Both the position numbers and the translations under genes were made by a program. From positions 992,001 through 1,056,000 of the forward strand of contig MU839079.1 of assembly GCA_030685235.1 (NCBI GenBank): a DNA stretch of 64,000 nt, in the 5' to 3' direction. Every line of letters begins with the position of its first letter. Position 1 is the first letter of the stretch. The notes under the pieces were generated by a model. It made no database searches, was not told the origin of the DNA, and worked only from the letters and a program-made list of their open reading frames with translations. This DNA comes from Copromyces sp. CBS 386.78 (lineage: Eukaryota; Ascomycota; Sordariomycetes; Sordariales; Sordariaceae). Positions 44,685 through 57,110 of this stretch are shown here, in pieces.

Positions 44685-46153
44685 ATGAATCTCCTACTCG
44701 CCGAAGACTATCTTCTCCAAGATTACCCCGAACACATCACCAACACAATCCGATCCGGTCACTCTACGTGCGTGCGCTTCAACCGAAAGGGCGACTTCCT
44801 CGCCTCGGGGAGGGTAGATGGCACTGTTGTTATTTGGGATCTTGAGACCATGGGGGTTGCGCGGAAGCTTCGAGGACACTTCAAGAACATCACCTCGCTA
44901 AGTTGGTCACGATGTGGGCGTTACTTGCTGTCTGCATGTCAAGCCTGGAAGGTAATCCTCTGGGATCTACAAGATGGGAGCAAGTATCGCGAGGTGCGAT
45001 TCCGCGCGCCTGTCTATGGGGCCGAATTACACCCAATGCATCAGTATGTTGCTTTTCACGAGTCGATAGGTTATTCTGTTGTGCTGGATCCAGCTGACCT
45101 CATCATCACTACAGTCACCAGTTTGTCGCCGCGTTATTCGAAGAACAGCCGATGCTCGTCGATGTTACCGATCCCGTCGAAGTACGACATATCCTCCCTT
45201 CAGTCGAGAAACGATCCGATGACGGTGCCGACACCCCGACAAAAGAAGAGTATGCCAAGCAAGATGCGAGCCACAGGACGACAGCGATAGTATACACGGC
45301 GACAGGCGAACATCTCCTAGCGGGTACGACCAAAGGCCGACTCAATATCATCGATGCGACGACTCATGAGATCATCTACTCGGAAAAGATTGCCGGCGGT
45401 GTAATAACTACATTGCGACTTACAGATTCGGGCAAGGAGCTACTGGTCAACGCCCAAGATCGGACAATCAGGACATTCAAGGTGCCAGATTTGACATCGG
45501 CAGATCTGGACCCCGACACGATCCAAATCCCGCTCGAACACAAGTTCCAGGACTTGGTCAACCGCTTATCATGGAACCATGCCGCATTCAGTTCAACCGG
45601 AGAGTACGTTGCAGCATCGACGTTTAACAACCACGAGCTATACATCTGGGAGCGCGGACATGGCAGTTTGGTGCGCATGCTGGAGGGGCCAAAGGAGGAA
45701 CAGGGTGTGATAGAATGGCATCCCCACAAGCCCTTGCTAGCAGCGTGCGGTCTCGAAACAGGGAGGATAAACATCTGGTCGGTAACAAGTCCGCAGCGGT
45801 GGTCGGCGCTGGCGCCGGATTTCGTCGAAGTCGAGGAAAACGTCGAGTACATCGAGAAGGAGGACGAATTCGATATTCACCCGCACGAAGAAATCCAGAA
45901 GCGACGGTTAGACGCCGAAGACGAAGATGTCGACGTGTTAGGGGATGCGGGGGCTGGCGGCGACGTGGCACCATTCAGGATGCCGGTGCTTTTCAACCTC
46001 GGGGAGTCGGACAGCGAAGAAGAGTTCGTGAACGTGGGATTGGGAACGCTCAGGCGTAAGAGCCCTGACGATCAAGACGACGGTGGATCTGTCGCAGAGA
46101 AACCGCCTGCCAAGAAGACGGTCACGCAAAGGACTCGGACGAGGAAGAGGTGA
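44685..46153 (+). CDS. swd1: COMPASS subunit Swd1 (RBBP5 homologue), 465 aa
   Basis: Exons 44685-45043 and 45115-46153 (466 codons; GTATGT donor, CTACAG acceptor). The junction restores HPMHHHQFVAALFEEQPMLVDV. The start MNLLLAEDYLLQDYPE matches the family's N-terminus. WD40 repeats follow: SGRVDGTVVIWDLET, LSACQAWKVILWDLQDG, LLAGTTKGRLNIIDA, VAASTFNNHELYIWERG and LLAACGLETGRINIWSV. Then comes the Swd1/RBBP5 segment FVEVEENVEYIEKEDEFD, which contacts Set1 and the other core subunits. The C-terminus is acidic then basic (RTRTRKR, likely nuclear localisation). It is a core part of the Set1/COMPASS histone H3 Lys4 methyltransferase complex in the nucleus. All core features are intact. Confidence 0.95.
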
Positions 46154-47724
46154 GGAGAGGACATGGAAGATGAGGCAATGAAACAAAGGACGGAAAGATA
46201 CCCATGAATTTTAGTGACTGGCCAGGGAAGCTAGTTTAGAGTTTTAGACAGACTCTGGTAGCATGTAGCGCAACCAGCGGTTCTGAAACGTGCAGATTTC
46301 GGAGATATGAAAACGATAGCTCTCCATGTGTGTGCGCAGTGCACCATACGAAACAATTTACAATTCACATTGGATGATGTTGTGTGATGTCTCGAGTTTG
46401 ACTTTCATCCGAATGACGCAATTGGAGAAACGGGTCGGCATGGCAGTTCCAAGTTCGGCGACAAGAGCAACGATGGCATCCATAGCATTGGGTCGCAGCA
46501 TGGTGGGGATTGGGTTTGGATCTCCTCGTCTTGTCCAGAGTCGGAGTCGCTGTCGTCCATCCATTGCCGGTCGGCTGTGTTGATTGTAACCGTAGCGTAC
46601 CGTAGTGTACGTTTGGGGTAACCGTGACAGCAACAACTGGAGAACAAGAGATCGGATCAAAACCATATGCCAGGCACCAAAAGCGGCGTCGCGGGCATAA
46701 CCTATCCTGTCGGTGCTCATCTGTAGGACAATGGACGCAGGCAGGTGTTGAACCAAAGAAAGATGGAAGTGAGCCTGGAATGGATCAATGATGCGGTTCA
46801 GTCTGCGGTCGTGTCCGAGCGAGCAACGTTTCCAGTTCAGGTTTCCAGACTTCAGGCAGTGGCCCCCGTTGAGTCACAGGGGAGGCCTGGAATGGGGGTT
46901 AAGGGGATACATATGAGCTACTTCGCCTGTCTTTGAACTCAGCCTCGGAGTGAAAGTACCTTCAAGTACTCCTCACCACCCTCCACCCTGCCTGGCCGCT
47001 GCTCAGAGCCTCTTGGTGCTTTGTCACCCAGTGCCACAAGTGGGTCCCTTATCTCATTGGGCCTAGTGGCTTCTCGCCTCTTGTCCCGCGTCGGTCTCTT
47101 GGCTTGTGGGCGGACGAGGGCCGGTAGAACTTTTCAACCACCGTGGAGGTCTGCCGCCTTCCTTCCTGCTCCATACCTCAAACAACACCACACCCCTTCC
47201 AAAATTCCCGATCTTCGCAAAGCGCGTCCCCATCGCCGGATTTCCTGGTCGTCCACCACCACGATTCCGACGACTTCTAATAGACTGCGCCGACCGCGAT
47301 CATTCGCGTAATCAACCGATCCCTTTTTCTTTTCCAACCACACGCGACACTGGCGGGGCCGACAGCGTGCACGGCGGACTAGTTAGCTCCTTTCGGGGGC
47401 CCGTTGGCCTGGACAACGCAGTGGAGGAACAGGGACTTGCGATTCCATCAACAAACACCACCACGCCATCTCGAGCCCACCAAGTGCATCGAGGTCTCGC
47501 GCTTTCCGTCTTTTAGAGAATACTAATTTTCCTTTTTTTATCCGTCTTGTTCGCCTTCGCCCCTCGATTCGCGCGCGGCGCTGGAGACGGCCACGACGAC
47601 ACTTTTGATTGACGGCCCTCGCGTCTCACCGTCATTTCAGCCTCCGATCAACATACTCGCCCACCTTTTGGACAACGAGAACTCCATTTTTTCAGGACTG
47701 TAACGCATCGAAAGGTCCTCCAAG
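46154..47724. promoter_or_regulatory. Intergenic: swd1 3' region and RPB1 promoter/leader
   Basis: 1.57 kb with no supported gene; short frames on both strands are unremarkable. The last 250 bases are pyrimidine-rich (TTTTCCTTTTTTTATCC near 47527), typical of a strong housekeeping promoter or leader. Confidence 0.5.
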
Positions 47725-50700
47725 ATGGCGAACCTATACTTTGCGCACTCGAGTGCGCCCTTGCGGACCGTCAAGGAAATCCAGTTTGGTCTGCTGTCGC
47801 CCGAGGAGATCAAGAGCATGAGTGTGGCCCACATCGTCTACCCAGAGACCATGGACGAGACCAGGACGAAACCCCGCGACGGCGGTCTCAACGACCCCCT
47901 CCTGGGCTCCGTAGATCGTCAGTTCAAGTGCAAGACATGTACCGAGAACATGTCCGAGTGCCCCGGCCATTTCGGTCACATCGAGCTGGCCCGACCCGTC
48001 TACCATCCAGGCTTCATCAAGCGTGTTAAGAAGATATTGGAGATTGTCTGCCACAACTGCAGCAAGGTTCTTGCTGACAGAGTTCGTGCAACCTATCCTT
48101 CCGGGTAGTTTTGAGTTGCGGACGCTAACCTCCTTCTGTAGAATGACAAAGAGTTCGCGGCCGCCATGAAGATCCGCGATCCCAAGGTCCGCTTCAACCG
48201 AGTATGGGCTGTGTGCAAAAAGAAGAGGAGATGTGACAACGAGGTTATCAAGAAAAGCGACGATGATGAATTCAATCCTCTCGCCGATGCCAAGGGCGAG
48301 CTCCCCGGCCACGGCGGCTGCGGCAACGATCACCCCACTGTCCGCCAGCAGGCCCTCACCCTTTACGCCCAGTTTGATACCAAGGATGAGGAGGGCGTCA
48401 AGACCAAGGAGAAGAAGGTCATCACCCCCGAGATGGCACTCACCATCCTGCACAACATGTCCGAGTCCGACATGATCGACATCGGTGTCAACATTTCTCA
48501 AGCTCGCCCCGAGTGGATGATTGTCACCGTTCTGCCCGTTCCGCCCCCCCCAGTCCGCCCTAGTATTTCTATGGACGGTACCGGAACCGGTCTCCGGAAC
48601 GAAGACGATTTGACCTACAAGCTCGGCGATATCATTCGAGCGAACGGCAACGTTCGACAGGCCATTCAGGAGGGTTCTCCGGCTCACATCATCCATGATT
48701 TTGAGGGCCTCCTCCAGTACCACGTTGCCACCTACATGGACAACGATATTGCTGGTCAACCACAAGCTTTGCAAAAGAGTGGCCGTCCCGTCAAGGCCAT
48801 CCGTGCCCGTCTCAAGGGCAAGGAAGGTCGTCTACGTGGTAACTTGATGGGCAAGCGTGTCGACTTCTCTGCCCGTACAGTCATCACAGGTGATGCCAAC
48901 ATCTCGCTGGATGAGGTCGGTGTGCCCCGTAGTATCGCGCGCACCCTCACTTATCCCGAGACCGTCACACCTTACAACATCGGCAAGCTCACCCAGTACG
49001 TTCAGAACGGCCCTAACGAGCATCCGGGTGCCAAGTACGTTATCCGCTCAGATGGCAGCCGTGTTGATCTTCGCCATCAGAGGCGGACAGGCCCGCTACA
49101 ACTGGAATATGGCTGGAAGGTTGAGCGCCATCTTATCGATGGTGATTACATCATCTTCAACCGTCAGCCCTCTTTGCACAAGGAATCCATGATGGGCCAT
49201 CGTGTCAAGGTGATGCCCTACTCGACCTTCAGACTTAACCTTTCCGTCACATCTCCTTACAACGCCGATTTCGACGGTGATGAAATGAACCTTCACGTTC
49301 CTCAAACCGAAGAAACTCGCGCCGAAGTCAAGGAGCTCTGCATGGTTCCTCTCAACATCGTCTCGCCGCAGCGTAACGGCCCGCTCATGGGTATCGTGCA
49401 GGATACTTTGGCTGGTGCTTACAAGCTTTGTCGTCGTGACGTCTTCCTTACGAAGGAGGAGGTCATGAACGTCATGCTCTGGGTCCCCGAGTGGGACGGC
49501 ATCATTCCTGTCCCTGCGATCCTCAAGCCTCGTCCTCGCTGGACTGGTAAGCAGATTATCAGCATGGTTATTCCCAAGATCATCAACCTCAAGAACCTCG
49601 ACGAAGACGATGGCGAGTGTCCTCTTAAGGACAAGGGCATTTTGATCCAACAAGGTGAGGTGATTTTCGGCTTGATGACGAAGAAGATTGTGGGTGCTGC
49701 TAGTGGCGGTATCATCCATCTCTGCTTCAACGAGCTGGGTCCTAGCGGTGCTATGGATTTCCTCAACGGCTGCCAGAGAGTCGTCAATTACTGGCTCCTT
49801 CACAACGGCCACAGCATCGGTATCGGTGACACCATTCCTGACGCTGCGACCATCGCCAAGGTCCAGACTCACATCGACGATGCCAAGGCAGAAGTCAAGA
49901 TGCTCACAGACCAGGCTACCAACAACGAGCTTGAGCCATTGCCCGGTATGAATATCCGTGAGACTTTCGAAAACAAAGTCTCCAAGGCTCTCAACACGGC
50001 CCGTGATAAGGCCGGTACTACTACTGAGAGCAGTTTGAAGGATCTCAACAACGCCGTAACCATGGCTCTGTCTGGTTCCAAGGGTTCTTCCATCAACATT
50101 TCTCAGATGACTGCCTTGGTCGGTCAGCAGATCGTTGAAGGCAAGCGTATTCCTTTCGGCTTCAAGTACCGCACCCTGCCACATTTCACAAAGGACGATT
50201 ACTCGCCCGAAGCCCGTGGTTTCGTCGAGAACTCGTACCTCCGTGGTCTCACTCCTTCAGAATTCTTCTTCCATGCCATGGCTGGTAGAGAAGGTTTGAT
50301 CGATACCGCTGTCAAGACTGCCGAAACTGGTTACATTCAGCGTCGTTTGGTCAAGGCCCTCGAAGATTCCGCTGCTCAGTACGATGGTACCGTCCGTAAC
50401 TCGCTGGGTGATATCATTCAGTTCGTCTACGGTGAAGATGGTCTTGATGGTGTTGCCATCGAAAACCAGTCTGTCGATCACTTCACGATCTCCAACAAGG
50501 CTTTCGACAAGCGGTATCGTCTTGATGTCATGGACGAGGAGGTTTCCTCGGGCGAGCTCGAGGCGTTGGAATACGGAAAGGAGATTGCCAGCGATCCTAC
50601 TGTCCAGGAGCTTCTCGACCAAGAGTATGAACAGCTTACGGTCGATCGCCAGATGCTTCGCGTCATTCAGCGCAGGAAAGGCAACAATGACACCAAGATG

Positions 50701-53130
50701 CAGCTTCCGCTAAACATCATCCGTATCATTGATACTGCCAAGAAGCTGTTCAAGGTGGACGAGACTGCTCGCAGTGACCTTACCCCTAAGGATGTCGTTC
50801 CTGTAGTCAAGGCCCTGCTTGATCGCATGATTGTTGTCCGAGGCGACGATCCTATCTCGAAGGAGGCTGACTACAACGCCACGATCCTCTTCAAGGCTCA
50901 GCTTCGGTCTCGCTTGGCGTTCAAGCGTCTTGCTGTCCAGGACAGGATCAACAAGCTGGCTTTCAACCACATTCTCGGCGAGCTCGAGAACCGTTGGTCG
51001 AGGTCGATGGTTTCTCCTGGTGAAATGGTTGGTGTGTTGGCTGCTCAGTCTATCGGTGAACCCGCTACCCAGATGACGCTCAACACTTTCCATTTCGCCG
51101 GTGTATCCTCCAAGAACGTCACCCTTGGTGTGCCGCGTCTAAAGGAAATTCTCAACGTCGCGTCCAACATCAAGACGCCCTCCATGATGGTTTACCTTGA
51201 TTCCAAGGCCGCGACCCAGGAGGAGGCCAAGAAGATGCGCAGTGCTGTCGAGCACACGAGTCTTCGCTCCGTTACGGCTGTCACTGAAATCTACTACGAT
51301 CCCGATATCCAGTCGACCAACATCCCCGAGGATTACGATTTGGTCGAATCTTACTTCCTCATTCCCGATCAGAGCGGCGACGAGCCAGATCCGATTGAGA
51401 ACCAGTCTCGCTGGCTTCTGAGAATCACTCTCGATCGCCAGAAGATGCTCGACAAGGGTCTTCGTGTTGAGGACGTTGCCCACCGCATCAAGGAGGTTTA
51501 CAAGAAGGATGTTGCCGTTGTCTTCTCGGACAACAACGCTGAAGAGATGGTCATCCGTATCCGTGTGATTAAGGCGGACGATGACAAGGATGAAGATGGT
51601 AACAAGATTATTGAGGACGATGTCATGCTCAAGCGTCTTGAGAAGCATCTTCTTGACGGCTGCACACTCCGTGGTGTCGAGGGCATTGAGCGTGCCTTCT
51701 TGAACAAGGGTGTTAAGCTGATTGAGGCCAAGGATGGCTCCATGAAGCATTCAAAGGTGGATGACGACTGCCAGGAATGGTATCTCGATACCCAAGGTAC
51801 CTCACTTCGCGAGGTCTTGACTGTCGAGGGTGTCGATACCAAGCGCACTACCACCAACGACTTGTGGCAGGTTGTTGACGTCTTCGGTATCGAGGGAGCT
51901 CGCGCTGCTCTGATGCACGAGTTGACGGCTGTGTTGGCTTTCGACGGTTCCTACGTCAACCATCGTCACTTGGCGCTTCTTTGCGATGTGATGACCTACA
52001 GGGGCAGTATCGCCGCCGTCACACGTCACGGTATCAACCGTGCTGACACTGGTGCTCTCATGCGTTGCTCTTTCGAGGAGACTGTCGAAATTCTCCTTGA
52101 AGCTGCCGCCGTCGGTGAGCTTGATGACTGCCGTGGTATCTCTGAGAACGTCATGTTGGGTCAGATGGCTCCCATGGGTACTGGTGCCTTCGACGTTCTC
52201 CTTGATCCCAAGATGTTGGAGACCGTCATCTCTGACAACTCCCGCATGGGTCTTATGCCGGGCATGACCGTGAAGGGCAGCCAACTGGATGGCGCGGCTA
52301 CGCCTTATGACAATGGCTCCCCGATGGCTGATAGTGCGTTCCTTGGAAGCTATTCCCCCACTATGGGCAACTTCTCCCCTATCCAGGGTGCTGGGTCGGA
52401 CAGCCCGACGAACACCGGCTTCGGCACCGACTACGGTGGCGTTGGCGGATACGGCTCGGGTACTTCCTACTCTTCGGCTACCAGCCCTCGTGCCACCAGC
52501 CCCTTCACACCCACGTCGCCATTCAGCTATGGCGGTTACTCGCCATCGTCGCCTGCGGCTGGCTACTCGCCCAGCTCACCTCTCCTCGACTCTTCTGGTC
52601 GGTTCGCTTCCAGCCCACAGTTCAGCCCCTCGTCGCCGTCGTTTTCGCCAACTTCACCGATGCTGCGCCCTGGAAGCCCGACCAGTCCGAGCTACAGCCC
52701 AACCTCCCCGAGTTATTCGCCGGCATCGCCAGCTGCCGCCAGGTACTCGCCCACCTCCCCCGCCCAACAATTCTCCCCGACGTCGCCGTCGTACTCCCCC
52801 ACGAGTCCGAGCTACAGCCCGGCCTCGCCCGCTTTCCAGGCTACCTCGCCAAGCTACTCTCCGGCGTCGCCTACGTGGTCGCCAACCTCGCCGGACGCTT
52901 ACTCGCCCACGAGCCCGTCGTTCCAGCGGTCGCCTGGTCAGCAGCTGTCCCCTACTAGCCCAACGGGTTATTCGCCGACGTCGCCGCAGTACTCGCCGCG
53001 GACGCCGGGACGTAATAACCCGGGGGGCAACGGGGATTCATAGTAAGTTGTGGCTCAGTCCATTTCTTGGGGTGGAACAGTGTCGCTAACAGAAACCCTT
53101 AGCTCTCCCACTTCGCCATCAAATGATTAA
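47725..53130 (+). CDS. rpb1: RNA polymerase II largest subunit RPB1, 1,761 aa
   Basis: Exons 47725-48081, 48142-53042 and 53103-53130 (1,762 codons). ATG 47725. The clamp zinc site is [17 protein letters not shown]. The catalytic loop [10 protein letters not shown] is at residues 493-502, with the three aspartates at 495, 497 and 499. The bridge helix and trigger loop region follows ([21 protein letters not shown]). From about residue 1500 runs the C-terminal domain: degenerate SP-rich repeats with only three exact YSPTSPS copies in exon 2. The last intron (53043-53102, GTAAGT, CTAAC, TTAG) starts inside an in-frame TAG. Splicing turns TA|G into TAC and adds YSPTSPSND and a stop; without splicing the protein ends GNGDS. 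The spliced form is favoured because it ends with a perfect heptad and an acidic tip. RPB1 is the catalytic core for mRNA synthesis. Confidence 0.95.
53043..53102 (+). other. Terminal intron of RPB1, retention changes the C-terminus
   Basis: A 60 bp intron with GTAAGT donor, CGCTAAC branch and CCTTAG acceptor. Its first base is the third base of an in-frame TAG stop, so retention ends the protein ten codons earlier. Confidence 0.85.
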
Positions 53131-54739
53131 TTATCCTAAGAAGTCGTCATGATCGAGCGGGGGTGGATTGAGTTGTAAGAAGAAAAAGCGCAAATGCTTC
53201 ATGAAGAGGGAAGGAAGAAAGGAGGGGGATCGAAAAAAACTGCCACTACAACAACACCGTATATAACAAAAAAGGGAAGGGTGGCTAGGCAGTAGCAAAA
53301 TGAGCGCGAGCGCGGACTTGCTATTTATCATCATTGTTGTTCAATCTTGTTGTCGTCGTCACACATCACATCAAACTACATTTTCACGTTTCTTCCTTTT
53401 GGGCCGCCGCCGCCGTCGTCGTCGTTTTGCTTCTCTGTTTCTTAAACTAGAGTTGGAGATTAAAACTAGCTTAAGCAACTTCCTTTTCACGTACGTACGT
53501 ACGTAGAAGAAGAAACGTCAGCAGAAATAAATAGCGGATTACTGGTCAAAGTTGGGAAAGAGAAAATATTATCATCATTATGGGCAATTCATGCTCGTGC
53601 TCGCTCATTTGTGATTCTTGGGATGGTGGTTGTGGTCTTGCTAAGGTAGGTAGTTTCGCAACGAATAGAAATAATCAGACTCGTGATATTCTGAAAACAC
53701 ACCTCCATCAGCCAAAGGGCCAAATTTTAACAGAAAACCGATGACATTGCACTCCAATGTCATCAATGGACACCATTCACATCTAACTACCTGATACCCA
53801 TTTTTTTATTGTGCCTACGTAGAAGGTTTCAATACACTTTTGTGATTCCCAAAGCCTCCGCATCCAGATCGCGAACAGCATCACGGACATCGAACCTGAC
53901 TGAACACAATTGACTCATCCTACATGATGCTAACTTGCAATAGGAGTAAACACATACAACCATAAATGGTGGACAACTCGGAATCCTGTACGCTCTCCTA
54001 TAGAATTTTTTGGTCTTCCATTGCCTGACTAGTTGTGTAGTTAGGTCGGTGGCTAGCAGCGAATTCCGGGTGTTGTATGTTCTTATTCTTTTCTTTTTTC
54101 CATAATTATCTTTTTACTTCAAGTCCTTATATTTTCTTTCTTCTGTTGATTTCGCCTGTTCCTTCTATTTTTGAATCATTTTCCTTCTTCATGCACGACG
54201 CGTCGAAGGAAGGAAGGAAGGAAGGAGGGAGGGACTGTGGAGCAGGTGTTATGGCTAGTCCTCATGGAATGGCTGAAAGGTGTGGAAGGTGCAAACCGGC
54301 CTGGATTTTCCTACTTGGTAATATTTAGACCTGGCCTCATCTGACCAACCACGAAATCTCCTTCCTCCTTCCAACCAAGCCATCAATCAAGCTGAGCATT
54401 TTCATCATCATCATCAGATCGCTTCGCTCGAGGTGACGATGTATCGTTCTGGCTGATGCCAAGAGCCTACACGGTTGGACCATGAGAGTTCTTGGTTCGC
54501 TAACTTTCTGTCCAACGATTTCCTTTCTCGTCAACCTCGACCACCAACTGCGCGAACTATGGGCACCGGAAGCACTGATTGGTTGAGGCCCAACGTCTCT
54601 GTTTAATATTTCCAGGTCTTAAAATGCGACCTTGTCGCAACCATCACCTTACTCCACAGCAGGCCAAAGGGCGTCTGGATTGCACAAACCCATGGATCGT
54701 CTTGGTGAGGAGAGAGCCCTTGGCTTGAACCACGGCTAG
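53131..54739. other. Intergenic with simple repeats
   Basis: 3' region of RPB1 and upstream region of the HET-domain gene. Simple runs: (CGTA) near 53489-53506, (GAAG) near 54204-54225, (CAT) near 54400-54416. A frame starting MASPHGMAERCGRCKPAW (ATG 54251) could be a distant first exon of the HET gene but is not supported by a convincing splice. Confidence 0.4.
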
Positions 54740-56741
54740 AAGCACACCTACGAGCCTCATAGCTGCCGTCACTGTGACTGGATTGTCTTGGATGAAGCTG
54801 AGCTCAAAGCAGGTGAGGGCCTCAGGGGACACCAGCTCTCCAGCCTCAGCAACGTCTACCTAGCGGACAGCATCTCTGATGCTTTACTAGCGCGAGATGA
54901 AGGGTGTCCTTTGTTTGAATATCTCCTCGGCGAGTTGATAGACCTGGGCCTCTCGCTCGACATATTGGACCTGGACGGCTCCAAGACAGTTTACGGATCG
55001 CTTACCGACAGAGGGCTTAAGCTGTCCCACAAGCTGGATGGCGATAATGGCATTGCCTTAGCTAACATCTTGAAGGTGATCCTCTCGTCAGGTAAGTGTC
55101 GGAGATGGATGACTTCATTCGCCCTCCTAGGCGTTACTGACAACCACCAGGAAAGCCAAGTGAATCACTAGATTGCGACCCAGGCTCTCCGGAAGCTTTC
55201 CAGCTCTCACGCGACTGGATCTCTACATGCCTCTCTTCCCACCCGCGCTGCCGCTTACCACCATCATCATCCAACTCAGACGCATTCACGCCCACCCGGC
55301 TCCTCCAAGTCAGCGAACATGGCGCAAGACTCGTTGAGTCCTCTAGCGTGGGTGACGAAGCCCAAACATGGTGTGCGCTAAGCTACGTCTGGGGCGGCGA
55401 CCAGCCCGTCAAGACGACCAAGGAAACACTAGCAGCCCATTACAACGGCATCCCCTTTGACGAGCTTCCCAGAACTATCCAAGACGCTGTGCGCGTGTGT
55501 CGCGGCCTGGCCATCCGCTACCTGTGGATCGACGCTCTCTGCATCATCCAGGGTGATGAGCAGGACCTCAAGAGGGAACTCGGCAAGATGCCCGAGATCT
55601 ACCTCCACGCTACCGTAACTATCAGCGCAGCGTGGTCAACGAAGGCTGATGACGGGTTCCTTTACCGTCGCGGACACTGGTATCAGTTTTGCCCGCCGGT
55701 TAAGCTGCAGGTTTTTAGTCAGACTAGGCAGGGGTCCATGTCTGAATCTGGAGAGGAGGAGGAGGAGGAGGAGGAGGAGGAGGAGGAGAGGCGCGTAGAG
55801 ACGATGGAGGCATATGCCTACGAGACACGGGTCTGGGAAAGCGATCCCATCAATTCGAGAGCGTGGACGTACCAGGAGTACGCCCTCTCGCAGCGAGCGT
55901 TGCTCTACCGCAGCACGTTGGTGGAGTGGAGTTGCAGAACAATTTCTGATTCCTATGGCTTGCTTGAGCCTACCACTCTCACAAGCAAAGCTGCACAGCA
56001 GCCAGACTCGAATTTGGAGCCCAATCCCTTCTTCGCACTCTCATCGTCCCGGCCATGGTCTGAAGTTGTACTGGAATACTCATCCCGGCACCTCTCCTTC
56101 CCCGCCGACAAGCTGCGCGCCCTGTCAGCCATCGCCCAAGTTTATCATCGAGAAATGGGGAATGAATACTTGGCCGGGCTGTGGAGGGAGGACCTCCCGC
56201 TGGCGCTTTGCTGGTTTGCGGTGCCAAAGACGAGCAGTAGGACGAGTACAAATGAAAACAACAATCTCGACCCCGAAGATTCCCCTAGAATACTACAGAC
56301 GCGTCCAGCAGGCTATCGAGCGCCTTCCTGGTCTTGGGCGTCCATCGACGACGCCACGTTTGTGTACCCCGCCGCCGGTGAGGAAACGATTCAGGTTCTC
56401 CGACCAGTGCCCAGCCTGAATATTTTGAAAGCTGTGGTAACCCCGGGTTCTTTCGGGGAGTTTGACTCTGTTGCTTCTGGGTATCTTGACATTGAAGGGC
56501 CAATGAGAGAAGTGTCTTCCTTCTCATCGGCGGCGCGGCTTATGTGGAGCAACTCTCCACCACCAGGAGGATCTGGTTCTGCTTCTGGCTATGGTGAGAT
56601 AGGAATTCCAGTGGGCGAGCAAGGACATGAAGTGGTGGTGACACTTGATGCTGCTCCCGAAGAAGAAAAAGAAGCAGACGGAGTTGATAAACATGGGAGT
56701 GATAGGGCCGGCATATGGCTTCTGTTGTTAGCTGAACAAGT

Positions 56742-56774
<33 letters not shown>

Positions 56775-56991
56775 TGACGAGGGGCAGAACAAAGTCAACA
56801 AAGACACCATCACCACGCCGGCGTATGCTGGGCTTGTTTTACAGGAATTGGGCCCAGACCAACCGGACACTCTTCGGCGTATAGGTTTTTTCCATTGCTG
56901 TGATGTTTCAGAAATGGGGCTGGGGCATGCAGGTGATGGGTGTCGGGAACTATTGAAAGAGTTTGAGGTCAGAAGGGTGACCCTTGTCTGA
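54740..56991 (+). CDS. HET-domain (heterokaryon incompatibility) protein, 5' end uncertain
   Basis: The coding frame is clear from 54740: HTYEPHSCRHCDWIVLDEAE, then DEGCPLFEYLLGEL, the usual N-terminal block of fungal HET proteins. It runs through an intron at 55092-55150 into the HET domain: YVWGGDQPVKTT, then LPRTIQDAVRVCRGL, then YLWIDALCIIQGDEQD and YLHATVTISAAWS. Later motifs SRAWTYQEYALSQRALLY and PSWSWASID are also typical. From 54740 it encodes about 730 residues. No in-frame ATG exists before the HET domain. The best one (54692-54694) is followed 15 codons later by TAG (54737-54739). So either an upstream exon is missed or the allele is inactivated. Two Glu tracts (about 55756-55790 and 56743-56782) come from GAG/GAA runs. 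HET proteins trigger cell death when unlike individuals fuse; many are polymorphic or dead. Confidence 0.85.
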
Positions 56992-57110
56992 GATATCTAG
57001 GAAGTAGCCGTGTCTTGCTGCTAGCATACATTAGTATCCAACAATCATCCATGTATACCGTACTTACCATGATCCAATAATCACGTCATGGAAACCGCTT
57101 AACCCGCCTG

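Noticed and set aside
47734..48774. 346-codon minus-strand frame opposite the RPB1 5' part
   Set aside because: It runs across the RPB1 intron without interruption, has no motif, and mirrors third-position bias.
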